From Phenylobacterium sp. (GTDB taxonomy: Bacteria; Pseudomonadota; Alphaproteobacteria; Caulobacterales; Caulobacteraceae), in contig NZ_JAUYAF010000020.1 in the NCBI RefSeq assembly GCF_030693625.1, positions 1 through 64,000 on the forward strand: a stretch of DNA of 64,000 nt. The letters run 5' to 3'. Position numbers and translations under genes: made by a program. Below the pieces are notes generated by a model. That model was not told where the DNA came from. It ran no database searches and was given only the letters and a program-made list of their open reading frames with translations. This document shows positions 57,643 through 63,705 of the stretch, piece by piece. Position 1 is the first letter of the stretch, and every line of letters starts with the position of its first letter.

Positions 57643-57668
57643 AACGCACGCCTTAGGGAACCGGTTCC
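57643..57668 (-). promoter_or_regulatory. EcfG promoter of nepR-ecfG-phyK
   Basis: On the minus strand GGAAC (57668-57664), 17 bases, CGTT (57646-57643). Its -35 element overlaps that of the divergent phyR promoter through the palindrome GGGAACCGGTTCCC (57656-57669). Confidence 0.85.
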
Positions 57669-57681
57669 CCACAGCGACGTT
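57657..57681 (+). promoter_or_regulatory. EcfG promoter of phyR
   Basis: GGAAC (57657-57661), 16 bases, CGTT (57678-57681): an exact match. Predicted transcription starts about 70 bases before the phyR TTG. The element shares its -35 palindrome with the divergent nepR promoter. Confidence 0.87.
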
Positions 57682-57758
57682 TCCGGCGCTATGCTGAGCG
57701 CTATCGGGCGGGTTATCCCGACGTGGTCGCGTGTTCCTAAAACGGGGAGGGTAAAACC

Positions 57759-58553
57759 TTGAGTCTGCTAGCCCGACTGGCGCCGCATCTTCCTTATGTG
57801 CGCCGCTATGCCCGCGCCCTCACCGGCGATCAAACCACCGGTGATCACTATGTCCGTGTCGCGCTGGAGGCCCTGGCGGCTGGCGAGAGGGTCCTCGAGG
57901 CCAATCTCACGCCGCGGGTGGCGCTCTACCACGTCTTCCACGCCATCTGGCTGAGCACGGGCGCCAAGCTTGAGCCCCGCGATGGCGGTGTCACGAGCGA
58001 CGACGCCAGTGGCCGGCTGATGCGGATCGCGCCCCGGTCGCGCCAGGCCTTCCTGCTGACCGCTCTTGAGGGCTTTACGCCGTCGGAGGCCGCACAGATC
58101 CTGGGCGCCGACTTCGCCGAGGTGGAGGGACTGATCGGCGAGGCGCAAGCTGAGATCGACGCCGAATTGGCCACCGACGTCCTGATCATCGAGGATGAAC
58201 CGGTGATCGCCGCGGACATTGAGGCCCTGGTCACCGAACTGGGCCACACCGTGGTGGATATCGCCGCAACCCGAACCGAGGCGGTCGACGCGGTCAATCG
58301 CAAGGTCCCGGGCTTGGTGCTGGCCGACATCCAGCTGGCCGACGGCTCCTCCGGGATCGACGCCGTGAAGGACATCCTGGCCCGCTACGATGTGCCGGTG
58401 ATCTTCATCACCGCCTTCCCGGAACGCCTGCTGACCGGTGAGCGCCCCGAGCCCACCTTCCTGATCACCAAACCTTTCCAGCCCGAAACGGTGAAGGCGG
58501 CGATCGGCCAGGCCTTGTTCTTCCATCCCCGGAACGCCAAGCAAGCCGCCTGA
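57759..58553 (+). CDS. phyR: PhyR, sigma-like/receiver anti-anti-sigma factor
   Basis: The 264-residue protein has a sigma-like domain (about 1-130) that mimics EcfG and binds NepR, and a C-terminal receiver (about 140-262) with IIEDEP acidic pocket and phospho-acceptor Asp190 in VLADIQLADGSSGI, then FITAFPE and FLITKPFQPE. Phosphorylation by PhyK-type kinases frees the sigma-like part. The TTG start has GGGGAGGG 7 bases upstream. It is divergent from nepR-ecfG-phyK. Confidence 0.95.
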   Translation: MSLLARLAPHLPYVRRYARALTGDQTTGDHYVRVALEALAAGERVLEANLTPRVALYHVFHAIWLSTGAKLEPRDGGVTSDDASGRLMRIAPRSRQAFLLTALEGFTPSEAAQILGADFAEVEGLIGEAQAEIDAELATDVLIIEDEPVIAADIEALVTELGHTVVDIAATRTEAVDAVNRKVPGLVLADIQLADGSSGIDAVKDILARYDVPVIFITAFPERLLTGERPEPTFLITKPFQPETVKAAIGQALFFHPRNAKQAA

Positions 58554-58574
58554 TCTTCGAGCCATGGCTTGAAC

Positions 58575-58599
58575 GGAACGCCGGCCTCGCGCCGGCGTT
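58575..58599 (+). promoter_or_regulatory. EcfG promoter overlapping a terminator hairpin
   Basis: GGAAC (58575-58579), 16 bases, CGTT (58596-58599) matches exactly. The same bases form a 9-bp stem (58577-58585 with 58591-58599) followed by T-rich sequence, a likely phyR terminator. Both readings point to the plus strand; the DUF1328 gene starts at 58652. Confidence 0.7.
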
Positions 58600-58651
58600 T
58601 TCGTTGTCAGGCCGCCGCGTCGGGCGGGGCCATGGTTCCGGAGTCGATTTC

Positions 58652-58825
58652 ATGCTGGGCTGGTCCTTGACCTTCGCCGTCCTCGCCATCGTGGCGGGCC
58701 TCCTGGGCTTCATGGGCCTTGCGGGCCTCGCCGCCACCGTGGCCAAGGTGCTGTTCGTCATCTTCCTGGTGCTGCTGGTGGGCAGCTTTGTCATCCGCGC
58801 GGTGCGGGGGCAGTCGGTCCTCTGA
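58652..58825 (+). CDS. DUF1328 (YtjA-like) small membrane protein
   Basis: The 57-residue protein is almost entirely two membrane helices: MLGWSLTFAVLAIVAGLLGF and the AKVLFVIFLVLLVGS region, with GLAGLAATVAK between, the DUF1328/YtjA pattern. A second copy is at 62761-62931. Such proteins are commonly stress-induced in Alphaproteobacteria; the EcfG promoter upstream agrees. The frame to 58604 is not needed. Function unknown. Confidence 0.85.
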   Translation: MLGWSLTFAVLAIVAGLLGFMGLAGLAATVAKVLFVIFLVLLVGSFVIRAVRGQSVL

Positions 58826-58845
58826 TCCACCGACATCGAGATATG

Positions 58846-58874
58846 AAAACGGCCGCCCAGTGGGCGGCCGTTTT
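58846..58874. terminator. bidirectional terminator between convergent genes
   Basis: AAAACGGCCGCCC (58846-58858) pairs with GGGCGGCCGTTTT (58862-58874) around AGT. A and T tracts on both sides let it serve the DUF1328 gene on plus and the small membrane gene on minus. Confidence 0.85.
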
Positions 58875-58894
58875 GCATTGTAGGTGCGAGAGCC

Positions 58895-59161
58895 TTATCG
58901 CGGGGCGTCGGGCGACGTCTGCTGGGTGTTCTCGGCCGGCGCTCCGGCGTCAAAGATCTGAGCATCGGCCGGCTGGCGCGCATTGTTGACCTCGGTGGAG
59001 GCGAGGTTGTCGGCCTGCCAGGTCCAGGCGCCGAACAGAGCCATGGCGGCAAGGGCGGTGGAGACCAGCAGCACCCAGAAGACATGACGACCAAAACGGC
59101 CCTGGCGGGCGCGAGTGGCGTTGAGGACGGGGTGGTCGGAATTGCGGGAGAGGACGGCCAT
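58895..59161 (-). CDS. small single-span membrane protein, stress operon
   Basis: The 88-residue protein has a basic N-terminus (NATRARQGRFGRH), one membrane helix (about 27-48, VFWVLLVSTALAAMALFGAW) and a polar C-terminal tail. It follows the gene at 59182-59385 by 20 bases and probably shares its EcfG promoter. No family is recognised. Confidence 0.7.
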   Translation of the reverse strand: MAVLSRNSDHPVLNATRARQGRFGRHVFWVLLVSTALAAMALFGAWTWQADNLASTEVNNARQPADAQIFDAGAPAENTQQTSPDAPR

Positions 59162-59181
59162 GGGGGTGGCTCCTTAGTTAC

Positions 59182-59385
59182 CTAGTTCGGGAAATAGCTG
59201 AATGGACCGGGGGGAACCGGGCCTGCGGCGTCGCGTGCGCTGAGCTGGCCGATCAGGCCGCCGGCGAAGGCGACCCCCAAGACCACCGCAATGGCGGCGG
59301 TGCGGCGGCGCGTCTGGCGCTGGCGCGGGCTCGGCGCGGTGAAATTGACCACTCCGCTGGTGGGCGCATCAAAGGCGCGGATCAT
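59182..59385 (-). CDS. small membrane protein, first gene of a stress operon
   Basis: The 67-residue protein from the ATG at 59385 has a short N-terminal segment (MIRAFDAPTSGVVNF), a basic stretch and one membrane helix (about 30-50, AAIAVVLGVAFAGGLIG), then a Pro-rich tail. An exact EcfG promoter lies 46-70 bases upstream. No family is recognised. Confidence 0.7.
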   Translation of the reverse strand: MIRAFDAPTSGVVNFTAPSPRQRQTRRRTAAIAVVLGVAFAGGLIGQLSARDAAGPVPPGPFSYFPN

Positions 59386-59430
59386 GGGGGACCCCCGAGT
59401 TCGACGCGAGCCGGACGCCCGCATCTTGCT

Positions 59431-59455
59431 AACGCCACAGCCCTGCTGCTGTTCC
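59431..59455 (-). promoter_or_regulatory. EcfG promoter of the two small membrane genes
   Basis: On the minus strand GGAAC (59455-59451), 16 bases, CGTT (59434-59431), an exact match 46 bases before the ATG at 59385. Confidence 0.82.
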
Positions 59456-59531
59456 CGCTCATCGACGGTTCAGGTGGGTTGCGGCAAGATGAGTCGCAAT
59501 GAGGTCGCGGCCTCCCCATCTATTGAGCATC

Positions 59532-59858
59532 ATGATCAAGCCCAGGTACGTTCTCGCCGCCGGCCTCGCCGCCGGTCTCATGTTCGCCTTCGCCAACCTC
59601 GCCTCTGCGCAGGGCGCGGCCCTGGAAGGTCGCGAAGTCCGCGCCTCCGATGGCGCGGTGGTGGGGACGATCGCCAAGGTGATCGCCGGCGCCGACGGAC
59701 GCCCGCTGCAGGTCCTGGTTCAGCCGAAGGGCGCACGCCCGACCGGCCCGCGCAGCCTGCCCTACAAGGCCCTGAGCGCGGACGGCGATCGCTTTGTCAT
59801 CCCGCTCAGCAAGGCGGAGTTCGACTCCATGCCGGCGGTGAATCTGGCGGTGAAATAA
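59532..59858 (+). CDS. exported PRC-barrel-like protein
   Basis: The 108-residue protein from the ATG at 59532 has a signal peptide (MIKPRYVLAAGLAAGLMFAF, cut near ASAQG) and a single small beta domain: EGREVRASDGAVVGTIAKVI and VLVQPKG resemble a PRC-barrel. These periplasmic domains are common near GSR loci. No EcfG match was found directly upstream. Confidence 0.65.
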   Translation: MIKPRYVLAAGLAAGLMFAFANLASAQGAALEGREVRASDGAVVGTIAKVIAGADGRPLQVLVQPKGARPTGPRSLPYKALSADGDRFVIPLSKAEFDSMPAVNLAVK

Positions 59859-59882
59859 ATTCTGAAAAACCCTCGCAAAACG

Positions 59883-59907
59883 GGAACAAAGGATTTTGCG
59901 GTGTGTT
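59883..59907 (+). promoter_or_regulatory. EcfG-type promoter with one mismatch before a structured RNA
   Basis: GGAAC (59883-59887), 16 bases, TGTT (59904-59907) differs from consensus by one base in the -10 element. The expected start, 7-8 bases downstream, falls at about 59915, exactly where the RNA stem begins. Confidence 0.65.
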
Positions 59908-59914
59908 TGATATT

Positions 59915-60035
59915 TGCGAAGGCGGCGACGCCCCCCCCGACTTGAGGCCGGCGCACACGCCGGTCTGCCGCCTTCGCACCCCATTCTCGACGTGCACACC
60001 TTCAAGGCGGCTCCCCCCAGAGCCGCCCTTTCTTT
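59915..60035 (+). ncRNA. gsrN: candidate GSR small RNA, GsrN-like
   Basis: No open frame of sense exists here. The segment folds into a 12-bp closing stem (59915-59926 with 59967-59978) that encloses a tract of eight C at about 59931-59938 and a 6-bp inner hairpin (59948-59953 with 59958-59963). A terminator follows: GGCGGCTC (60006-60013) with GAGCCGCC (60020-60027), a CCCCCA loop and a T-rich tail to 60035. Promoter, C-rich loop and C-rich terminator loop are the features of GsrN, the sigma-T-dependent sRNA that in Caulobacter crescentus pairs with the katG leader. The name is inference by features and context. Confidence 0.65.
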
Positions 60036-60048
60036 GCGCCCTGCCGGC

Positions 60049-60507
60049 CTAGTTGCGCGGGGTCGAGAGCTTGAGAGTAACGTCGGCGCGACGGCGCAGG
60101 GGCCGATTGTCGCCGCCGGTGGTGGTGGAGCCGGCCTGACCCGCGGCGCTCAGATCCAATTCGGCGGCGGGCAGGCCGCTGGCGGCCAGCGCCTGGGTGA
60201 CGGAAGACGCCCTCTGCCTGGAGAGTTCCAGGTTGGCGGCCGGAGCGCCGGCGGCGTCGGCCAGGCCCATGACCAGAACCTTGTCCACCTGACAGCCCTT
60301 GGCCTGATCGGCGGCGGCGCGCAGGACGGCGCGGCCTTCCTTGGTGACCTCAGCGGAGTCAGGCTCGAAGTAAATCTCCGCCGTCACGTCGGCGCAACTC
60401 GCCTCGCGCGTGACGATGCGGTCGCGGGCGCTGGTCATTGTCGTGCAGCCGGCCCCCAGGACCGACACCACCAGAACCGCCGCACCAAGTCCACGAACCA
60501 TCGTCAT
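60049..60507 (-). CDS. OmpA-family lipoprotein
   Basis: The 152-residue protein has a lipobox (VLGAGC at about 16-21) and an OmpA C-terminal domain: AEIYFEPDSAEVTKEGRAVL, NLELSRQRASSVTQAL and DNRPLRRRADVTL. Such proteins bind peptidoglycan. AAGGTG precedes the ATG at 60507. A near-match EcfG promoter (CGAAC-N16-CGTT on minus, 60599-60575) lies about 70 bases upstream. Confidence 0.83.
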   Translation of the reverse strand: MTMVRGLGAAVLVVSVLGAGCTTMTSARDRIVTREASCADVTAEIYFEPDSAEVTKEGRAVLRAAADQAKGCQVDKVLVMGLADAAGAPAANLELSRQRASSVTQALAASGLPAAELDLSAAGQAGSTTTGGDNRPLRRRADVTLKLSTPRN

Positions 60508-60613
60508 CAGCCACACCTTCTTGGAACAGGCCGCCACCATAGCCCAGCGCCGCGGCATAGCCATCCACAGCAGCAACGCCTGGCGACGCTCCGCGTTCGA
60601 CGCCGTCGCAAGG

Positions 60614-60638
60614 GGAACCCCCAACAGCCTCCACCGTT
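60614..60638 (+). promoter_or_regulatory. EcfG promoter of a small membrane protein / lipid kinase operon
   Basis: GGAAC (60614-60618), 16 bases, CGTT (60635-60638), exact. The predicted start is about 28 bases before the ATG at 60673. Confidence 0.82.
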
Positions 60639-60672
60639 TCGTGAGTCCAACAAGCGACCGGAGACCACGATC

Positions 60673-60987
60673 ATGCTGTGGAAGCGCCGCAACACTTCGC
60701 CCGACGCCCTGACGCACGAAGAGCAGGAGGTTCGCGACGCCGGTGAGCGTGGCCGCCGTGACGAGCGCAAGGCGCGCAAGCGTCACCCGATCATGATGAC
60801 CCTGACCTTCGCCGCCGCCCTTGTGGGCGGCCTGGTGCTGGCCCCGGCCGTCATGGAAGGGTCCTTCGCCCGCAGGGGCGGAATCGTCGATCATGGCTTG
60901 GCCCTGGCCACCAATCATGCTCAGCCCGTGGTCATGGACGCCGCTCGTGACCTGAAGGCCAAGACCTTCCGCCAGACGGAAAGCTGA
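60673..60987 (+). CDS. small membrane protein, hypothetical
   Basis: The 104-residue protein has a charged N-terminal half (LTHEEQEVRDAGERGRRDER), one membrane helix (about 40-60, MMTLTFAAALVGGLVLAPAV) and a C-terminal part. It is the first gene of an apparent operon; the lipid kinase gene starts 7 bases after its stop. No family is recognised. Confidence 0.75.
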   Translation: MLWKRRNTSPDALTHEEQEVRDAGERGRRDERKARKRHPIMMTLTFAAALVGGLVLAPAVMEGSFARRGGIVDHGLALATNHAQPVVMDAARDLKAKTFRQTES

Positions 60988-60994
60988 GCTCCGC

Positions 60995-61915
60995 ATGGGG
61001 GCCACGATCCGCAGCATCGAACTGATCGCCAACACCGCCTCGGGCAGTGTCGGAGCCGCAGCGCCTGACGAGGCGCGTGCCCTGCTGGCCGAGTTCGGCG
61101 GCAAGGCCAATGTGTGCGTGCCCGAGGGCGGCGACCTGGCGGGCTGCCTGCAGGCCGCCATCGACCGGGCCCCCGACCTGCTGGTGATCCTGGCCGGTGA
61201 CGGCACCGCGCGCGCCGCGGCCGAGCTTTGCGGCATGGACGGACCGATGATCGCGCCCTTGCCGGGCGGGACCATGAATATGCTGCCCAAGGCGGTCTAT
61301 GGGACCACCGACTGGAAGGCCGCCCTGCGCGACACCCTTGAACAGGGCGAGGAACGCACGATCGGCGGTGGCGTGGTGGACGGTCGCCTGTTCCTGGTGG
61401 CGGCCATCCTTGGCTCCGGAGCCTTGCTGGCGCCCGCCCGCGAGGCGGTGCGCGAGGGTCGCCCGGTGATCGCCTTCCACCGGGCCCGGCGAGCGTGGCG
61501 CCGGGCCTTTTCCGGCCGCCTGCGCTACAGCCTCGACGGCGCGACGCGCGGCAAGGCCGAGGCCATGACCTTCATGTGCCCCATCGCCTCGCGCGCTCTG
61601 AATGACGACGACCAGTTCCTGGAGGCCGCGGCGCTCGATCCCACCGGCGTGGCCGAGGCGCTGCGCATCGGGCTGCATAGCGTGATGGGCGATTGGCGCG
61701 ACGATCCCGCGGTCGAGGCCGTGGCCTGCCGGCACGCCCGGGTCTGGGCTTCGAGCGGCATACCGGCCGTGCTGGACGGGGAGCCCGCGCGTCTGAAGGC
61801 CAGCGTCCAGGTGAGCTGGAAAAGCGCGGTCACGCGGGTACTGGCTCCGCCCAAGCAAGACCACGCCGAGGCCGGCGGAGATGTGCCCAAAGAGACGGTC
61901 AAGGCGGCGAGCTGA
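60995..61915 (+). CDS. diacylglycerol kinase catalytic-domain protein
   Basis: The 306-residue protein has the DAGK/LCBK motifs LVILAGDGTARAAAE (GGDGT-like nucleotide site) and PLPGGTMNMLPKAVYG. It probably phosphorylates a diacylglycerol or other lipid with ATP. The first position of GGDGT is Ala. It overlaps the phosphoesterase by one base and shares the EcfG-driven operon. Confidence 0.85.
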   Translation: MGATIRSIELIANTASGSVGAAAPDEARALLAEFGGKANVCVPEGGDLAGCLQAAIDRAPDLLVILAGDGTARAAAELCGMDGPMIAPLPGGTMNMLPKAVYGTTDWKAALRDTLEQGEERTIGGGVVDGRLFLVAAILGSGALLAPAREAVREGRPVIAFHRARRAWRRAFSGRLRYSLDGATRGKAEAMTFMCPIASRALNDDDQFLEAAALDPTGVAEALRIGLHSVMGDWRDDPAVEAVACRHARVWASSGIPAVLDGEPARLKASVQVSWKSAVTRVLAPPKQDHAEAGGDVPKETVKAAS

Positions 61916-62691
61916 TGCGCATCGCCCACCTGTCCGACATCCACTTCGGCGGCGAGAACGTCGAGGCGGTGGCCGCAGCGACCGAGTGTCTTGCCGCCGA
62001 TCCGCTCGATCTGGTGGTGGTCTCCGGCGACCTGACCCGCTTCGGCGAGAAGGGCGAGTTCGCGTCCGCCGCCGCATGGCTCAAGCAGCTTCCCGAACCC
62101 AGGCTGGTGACGCCGGGCAATCACGACGCTCCGTACCTCGCCTGGTATGATCGCCTGTTCTCCCCCTTCGCCCGCTATGAGCGCGCCATCGGCCCCGCCC
62201 GTTTCCAGACTCATCTGGCGCCGGGCCTGGCGGTGTACGGCGTCAACACAGCGCGCGGGGTCCAGCCCCGCGCCAATTGGTCAAAGGGGCAGATTTCCGA
62301 CAACCAGGTGCAGGAGGCCCTGGCCTGGTTCGCCGCGGCGCCGGCTGACACCTTGAAGATCGTCGTCTGCCACCATCCGCTTACTGAGATGATCGGCGGG
62401 CCCATGACCGGCAAGGTCTGGAACGGGGAGGCCGCCGCCAAGGCCTTCGCCGAGGCCGGGGTCGACCTGGTGCTGAGCGGGCACATCCACGCCCCCTTTA
62501 CCTGGCCCTACGGCTATGGCGACGGCAAGACCTACGCGGCGGGTTGCGGAACCCTTTCGATCCGCGAGCGCGGCGTTCCGCCCGGATTCAACATCGTGGA
62601 GACCGACGGCGCCGAGATCCGGGTCACGGCCAAGGCCTGGACTGGGAGCAAGTACGAGTCGGAGCGCACCTGGTCGCTGACGCGGCGCTGA
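61915..62691 (+). CDS. metallophosphoesterase
   Basis: The 258-residue protein has all dinuclear-metal motifs of the calcineurin-like family: SDIHFGG, SGDLTRFGE, GNHD, CHHPL and GHIHAP. It resembles cAMP/lipid phosphoesterases (CpdA type). The TGATG coupling to the lipid kinase gene suggests a joint role, perhaps making and removing a phospho-lipid. Substrate unknown. Confidence 0.88.
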   Translation: MRIAHLSDIHFGGENVEAVAAATECLAADPLDLVVVSGDLTRFGEKGEFASAAAWLKQLPEPRLVTPGNHDAPYLAWYDRLFSPFARYERAIGPARFQTHLAPGLAVYGVNTARGVQPRANWSKGQISDNQVQEALAWFAAAPADTLKIVVCHHPLTEMIGGPMTGKVWNGEAAAKAFAEAGVDLVLSGHIHAPFTWPYGYGDGKTYAAGCGTLSIRERGVPPGFNIVETDGAEIRVTAKAWTGSKYESERTWSLTRR

Positions 62692-62705
62692 CCCGCACAA
62701 AGAAA

Positions 62706-62736
62706 AGCGCGCCCGCGACCAGGTCGGAGGCGCGCT
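62706..62736. terminator. terminator between convergent genes
   Basis: AGCGCGCC (62706-62713) pairs with GGCGCGCT (62729-62736), with an inner CCG/CGG pairing and T-rich (CTTT) 3' flank and A-rich 5' flank. It serves the phosphoesterase operon and possibly the DUF1328 gene on minus. Confidence 0.75.
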
Positions 62737-62760
62737 CTTTGACCTTCGTCTGCGGCGTGT

Positions 62761-62931
62761 CTAGACGCTTCGCCCGCGGACGAGGTGCATGACGAGGCTG
62801 ACCACGAACAGCACCAGGAAGACGAAGAACAGAATCTTGGCGACACCCATCGCGGCGCCCGCGATCGAGGTGAAGCCAAGGAGGCCGGCGATCAAGGCGA
62901 CCACCAGGAAGGTCAGGGCCCAGCTCAGCAT
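62761..62931 (-). CDS. DUF1328 (YtjA-like) small membrane protein, second copy
   Basis: The 56-residue protein starts [20 protein letters not shown], with [20 protein letters not shown] as the second helix, clearly a paralogue of the one at 58652-58825. An exact EcfG promoter lies 36-60 bases upstream, inside the end of sodB. Function unknown. Confidence 0.88.
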   Translation of the reverse strand: MLSWALTFLVVALIAGLLGFTSIAGAAMGVAKILFFVFLVLFVVSLVMHLVRGRSV

Positions 62932-62958
62932 GGGGGAAGCTCCGGTTGGTTGGCGTAC

Positions 62959-63636
62959 CTAGCTTGAACGTGCATCAAGCTCAGCCGTTCCCGTGGCGGG
63001 CTTCACCGGCGCCGGATGGGTCCAGGCTTGGCCTTCCCCACGCGACGCCGCGTACTGGCCCTTGGCGAAGCTCCAGTTCGGCAGGGCGTCGAACCAGGCG
63101 TTCAGGAAGCCCTCACGGTCATTCTTGTGGTCCAGATAGTAGGCGTGCTCCCACAGGTCACAGACCAGCAGGGGGGTAAGGCCGCGATGGATCAGCAGGT
63201 CCTCGGCGTCATGGGTGGAGAGCACCTTGAGGGTCTCGCCCTCGGCGGCCAGCCAGACCCAGCCCGAGCCGAAGTGGGCGGCGCCCTCCGTCACGAAGGC
63301 GGCCTTCAGGGCCTCGAGTCCGCCGAAGTCACGGGCGATCGCCTGGGTCAGAACACCATCGGGCGCCTGGCGCCCTGCGCTCATCGCGGTCCAGAAGAAG
63401 GTGTGGTTCCAAGCCTGGGCGGCGTTGTTGAACAGCTTTCTGGCCGCGTCATCGCCGACGGCCTCCCGGACCACGTCCTCCAGGCTGTCCGGCGTGCGGC
63501 CGGCCTTGGCCAGCAGGGTGTTCAGCGTCTCGATGTACTTCTTGTGATGCTTGCCGTGATGCACGTCCATCGTGGCGCGCGAGATCACCGGCTCGAGGGC
63601 GGCGTGGTCGTAGGGCAGGGGGGGCAGTTCAAACAT
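62959..63636 (-). CDS. sodB: superoxide dismutase, Fe/Mn family
   Basis: The 225-residue enzyme has the metal ligands in MDVHHGKHHKKY, NNAAQAWNHTFFW and DLWEHAYYLDHKND. NNAAQ...WNHTF and HFGSGW favour the iron form. No signal peptide, so cytoplasmic. It converts superoxide to oxygen and peroxide. The extra about 25 C-terminal residues (PAPVKPATGTAELDARSS) are Pro/Ala-rich. No EcfG match was found directly upstream. Confidence 0.93.
   Translation of the reverse strand: MFELPPLPYDHAALEPVISRATMDVHHGKHHKKYIETLNTLLAKAGRTPDSLEDVVREAVGDDAARKLFNNAAQAWNHTFFWTAMSAGRQAPDGVLTQAIARDFGGLEALKAAFVTEGAAHFGSGWVWLAAEGETLKVLSTHDAEDLLIHRGLTPLLVCDLWEHAYYLDHKNDREGFLNAWFDALPNWSFAKGQYAASRGEGQAWTHPAPVKPATGTAELDARSS
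62967..62991 (-). promoter_or_regulatory. EcfG promoter of the second DUF1328 gene
   Basis: On the minus strand GGAAC (62991-62987), 16 bases, CGTT (62970-62967), exact. It lies within the last codons of sodB, so the small gene can be read alone during stress. Confidence 0.82.
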
Positions 63637-63705
63637 GGCGGGGTTCCGGGTGGGGGGCGTGAAACGCCCGTCCCTTCCGAAACCCCTGAACCTGCGTGAG
63701 GTTCG

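Noticed and set aside
63654..63669. Hairpin GGGCGT/ACGCCC before sodB as a metal or redox riboswitch
   Set aside because: It is a 6-bp stem with no similarity to a known riboswitch class and no second element.
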